Assembly (NCBI GenBank): GCA_964354375.1
Contig: CAYGZQ010000041.1
Location: forward strand, 1 to 28,393
DNA: 28,393 nucleotides
Origin: CAYGZQ01 sp964354375 [NCBI: uncultured Planctomycetota bacterium]
Lineage (GTDB): Bacteria; JAJVIF01; JAPKYR01
Direction of reading: 5' to 3'
Part shown: positions 26,274 to 28,393 of the stretch, in pieces
Numbering within the stretch: the stretch's first letter is position 1
Layout of the letters: each line of letters begins with the position of its first letter
Made by a program: the position numbers and the translations under genes
The notes under the pieces: model-generated
Told to the model about the DNA's origin: nothing
Database searches by the model: none
Seen by the model: the letters and a program-made list of their open reading frames with translations, nothing else

Positions 26274-27356
26274 ATGGAACAGGAACTTGTGACATCTTTG
26301 GCTGAGGAAATGAAAGTGAGCGAGGCCCTGGCGGACCTGGCGGTTCAGCAGGCCGGAGGTGAGCTTGCCAAGGCACGGGAGATATTGGCCGGCCTGATCA
26401 CAAAGTATCTTGTGATCAAGGCCCAGTTTCTCACGAGACGTTCGGAAGGAATCGGTGGTCTGATTTTCGTGGTGATGGAGAGGAACGCGACGGAATTCGC
26501 GATATTCAGGACGGTAGCGGGGGTCGACCGGGACTGGGTCGGCTCGGTGAATGTCCAGGCGTCCCCGGTGGAGTTCCACAAGATTATCAAGGACTATTTC
26601 CAGCAGCATACGAGCGGCATGCACGTGTTCGATGCGCAGAAGCTGAAGGATGGATTGTCTGCGCGCCTGACGGTTGGGGAACTCCGGAACGTCTTCGATA
26701 TCCATGACTCGCCGGGCGGCGACTCCGGGCCCGTTCGAGCGGTCATACGTTCGCTGGTTGAGGCCGCGTTGGGAGATGCCCTTGCGGACAGGGTGGCCCT
26801 CAAGGTCGAGCACGAATTCTATCCTGAGGTCCAATTCAGCCTGATGCGCGAGGCTCTGGGCCTTGTCGTCCCTCAGAAGGGCACAGTCGCAGGGGAGAAG
26901 GCCGCTGAAGAAACACAGAAGCAGGCTCTGGACGTGCACGTCAAGGGCCGGTTCGCGATAGATCCCATCGACGGGAAAATGGTTCGCGAGCTTGCCCCGG
27001 GCGAATACGTATACTGCGAGATCGTCGATCGGACCGACACCGCGGTGGCGGTCGGACGCCTGGTCGGGGCCTACAACAACGGATTGTGGCTGCCGGTCGG
27101 GGGCTTAATAGAAGACGTGCAGGATGCCGCGGGACAGAGAATGAAGTTCAACGTGAAAATCGGGAGCGGTGCCTTTGTGGATGTCCTCTCCTACAAGGAC
27201 CTCAAGGTCAGAGTATCCACCAGGGTGAGCGTTGAGGACGAGCCTGAAGAGCCGGAGGTCCAGAAGGCCGCCAAGCCCGAAGCGAACATGGTTCCCCTCA
27301 TCATTGCGGTAAGCCTTGTGGCTTTTCTCATACTTGTCCTGATGCTGCTGCGCTGA
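26274..27356 (+). CDS. Tail-anchored protein of unknown function with UBA-like N-terminus
   Basis: This is a 360-residue protein that I do not recognise. Residues about 5-42 (VSEALADLAVQQAGGELAKAREIL) have the helix-turn pattern of UBA/TS-N three-helix bundles. The middle (about 43-220) is mixed alpha/beta. A beta-rich domain follows (about 225-320: GRFAIDPIDGK, GEYVYCEIVD, GRLVGAYNNG). After a Glu/Pro linker, a single membrane segment at about 340-359 ends the chain, so the bulk would be cytoplasmic. Val-Pro-Leu-Ile-Ile starts the anchor and only Arg follows it. The ATG at 26274 has no strong ribosome site and may rely on coupling to the upstream gene 14 bases away. Its stop overlaps the ribosome site of the sigma gene, so it could be a regulator or partner in that operon. 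Confidence 0.7.
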   Translation: MEQELVTSLAEEMKVSEALADLAVQQAGGELAKAREILAGLITKYLVIKAQFLTRRSEGIGGLIFVVMERNATEFAIFRTVAGVDRDWVGSVNVQASPVEFHKIIKDYFQQHTSGMHVFDAQKLKDGLSARLTVGELRNVFDIHDSPGGDSGPVRAVIRSLVEAALGDALADRVALKVEHEFYPEVQFSLMREALGLVVPQKGTVAGEKAAEETQKQALDVHVKGRFAIDPIDGKMVRELAPGEYVYCEIVDRTDTAVAVGRLVGAYNNGLWLPVGGLIEDVQDAAGQRMKFNVKIGSGAFVDVLSYKDLKVRVSTRVSVEDEPEEPEVQKAAKPEANMVPLIIAVSLVAFLILVLMLLR

Positions 27357-27366
27357 AGAGGCGCAA

Positions 27367-28224
27367 TTGATTTTTGAGAACAAACCCGTTAATGTGACGT
27401 CGTCGGTAGATGCAGCGAAGCGCGGTTTGCGTATGACACCTGAAACGTCGGTACAGGAATCCGTCCGGGCAGCCAAGTTACAGAGCCTATGGCGCGATTT
27501 TCTTTCGACCGGAAGCCCGTCGGCGCGCGAGGCGCTTGCCGTCCATTATCTGTATCTCGTCGGCTACATCTACGGCAGAATCGCCATCAACCTTCCCCCA
27601 CACATAGACAGGGAGGACCTTGAACACCAGGGCGTGCTCGGACTTCTCGCGGCGCTCGATAATTTCAAGACCGAAAAAGGCGTGAAATTTGAGACATACG
27701 CCTCGATACGTATCCGCGGCGCGATAATCGACTACCTCAGAAAGCAGGACCTTCTGTCGCGGCCCTTACGAAAACGTGCCGGGGAGATCGAGCAGGCCGC
27801 CGAGGAATTCGCCAAGAAGATGGGAAGGGCGCCGACCGTCTGCGACCTCGCCGAGCAGATGGGCACGACCGAGGATGAGATAGCCGAAAGCCTCTGGAAG
27901 AGCAGCCATTCGTTCATCATCTCGCTCGAAAGGGAGCTCTATGAGGATGAGGAGGGCTCCGGCTCCACGGTGGGCGAAAACCTCGCGCTTCCGGTGCTGG
28001 GCCCGCACGATGAGGCCGAGAAGCAGGACCTTCTGGAGTGCATGGCCCGCGCGATCGATGACCTTCCCGAGAAGGAAAGGCAGATAATAGCTCTCTATTA
28101 TCATGAGGAGCTGACGCTGAAGGAGATCGGGTCGGTGCTGGGGATATCGGAGTCGCGGGTATGTCAGATACACTCGCGCGCAGTCTTCAATCTTCGCCAG
28201 AAAATGCAATTGAACACGGGTTGA
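27367..28224 (+). CDS. FliA/WhiG-type RNA polymerase sigma factor (sigma-28 group)
   Basis: This 285-residue sigma factor directs RNA polymerase to alternative promoters. In FliA relatives these serve motility or chemotaxis genes. Region 2 spans about 59-127 (DREDLEHQGVLGLL, then FETYASIRIRGAIIDYLR), region 3 about 139-180, and region 4 about 225-280 with LPEKERQIIALYYHEELTL and the helix-turn-helix EIGSVLGISESRVCQIHS. Region 1 and extra inserts are absent, as in FliA. The TTG at 27367 has GAAGAGG five bases upstream, overlapping the stop of the preceding gene. An ATG at 27433, giving 263 residues and a more typical FliA N-terminus, has only a weak ribosome site. No flagellar structural gene is in view, so the regulon is unknown. 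An anti-sigma gene was not seen. Confidence 0.88.
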   Translation: MIFENKPVNVTSSVDAAKRGLRMTPETSVQESVRAAKLQSLWRDFLSTGSPSAREALAVHYLYLVGYIYGRIAINLPPHIDREDLEHQGVLGLLAALDNFKTEKGVKFETYASIRIRGAIIDYLRKQDLLSRPLRKRAGEIEQAAEEFAKKMGRAPTVCDLAEQMGTTEDEIAESLWKSSHSFIISLERELYEDEEGSGSTVGENLALPVLGPHDEAEKQDLLECMARAIDDLPEKERQIIALYYHEELTLKEIGSVLGISESRVCQIHSRAVFNLRQKMQLNTG

Positions 28225-28247
28225 GTCGCGGTAACAGACCGATCGCG

Positions 28248-28393
28248 CACTTGTGCAGGCATTGTCCCGCTATTTGTATCCAAGGCCCGAACGTAAGTGA
28301 GGGCGCGTCCGGATTTCTTCAACGCCCTCACTTGTGCGGGCATTGTCCCGCTATTTGTATCCAAGGCCCGAACGTAAGTGAGGGCGCGTCCGG
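28248..28393. repeat. Tandem intergenic repeat, 81-bp period, cut by the window edge
   Basis: Two 65-bp copies (28248-28312 and 28329-28393) differ at a single base (TTGTGCAGGC versus TTGTGCGGGC) and are separated by 16 bp. CGCCCTCACTT (28323-28333) is complementary to AAGTGAGGGCG further right, so the unit folds. GCGGG...CCCGC forms a smaller inner stem. The end GAGGGCGCGTCCGG resembles the site that the MITE interrupted near 7429. The array may continue past the window. Confidence 0.85.

Noticed and set aside
28164-28364. Minus-strand 66-residue open frame at the window end
   Set aside because: Its product repeats only because the DNA is a tandem intergenic repeat.
28248-28393. CRISPR array
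   Set aside because: The 65-bp repeats with a 16-bp interval are internally palindromic and do not have CRISPR repeat or spacer proportions; no cas genes are nearby.

Overview
The window looks like chromosomal DNA from a GC-rich, Gram-negative-type (diderm) bacterium, probably an uncultivated lineage. The evidence is four lipoprotein signal peptides, many GTG/TTG starts, intergenic palindromic repeats and no phage or plasmid genes. I cannot assign a phylum from sequence alone. Promoter-like sites recur with a -35 box beginning TTG (often TTGC), a spacer of usually 17 bp and a TATAAT-like -10 box.

Layout. (1) 1-1569: a metal-sensing pair, a CadC/SmtB-type ArsR regulator followed by an SO_0444-type metal-efflux permease. 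(2) 1640-4126: clpC, apparently with its own promoter inside the end of the permease gene. (3) 4127-17146: a 13-kb block of secreted lipoproteins. Two full-length paralogues (4595-7084 and 8422-10932) and a giant 1,929-residue protein (11303-17092) share an N-terminal domain. The giant protein continues into about ten 100-residue repeats, each with a Cys pair. A small lipoprotein (7535-8134) and a foldback mobile element (MITE-like) sit between the two paralogues. (4) 17277-18119: the htpX membrane protease. (5) 18301-20550: a compact restriction-modification pair with a near-consensus promoter and more AT-rich codon use, probably acquired. (6) 24100-20607, minus strand: a translationally tight MoxR ATPase / DUF58 / secreted FliL-like operon. 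(7) 24487-25728: a secreted propeller-like protein flanked on both sides by short hairpin repeats. (8) 25951-28224: two unrecognised membrane proteins followed by a FliA/WhiG-type sigma factor. (9) From 28248 to the window edge: a tandem repeat of 81-bp period.

How the parts relate. The metal pair is a self-regulated efflux unit. ClpC and HtpX are cytoplasmic and membrane quality-control factors. The lipoprotein block probably builds part of the cell surface; lipoboxes and conserved Cys pairs imply an oxidising extracytoplasmic location. The MoxR/DUF58 operon with a FliL-like exported partner and the FliA-type sigma gene hint at envelope or motility functions, but no structural flagellar gene is present here. 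The most novel material is the repeat architecture of the giant lipoprotein, the FliL-like domain on an exported protein in a MoxR operon, the MITE inserted into an older repeat, and several structured leader or intergenic segments.
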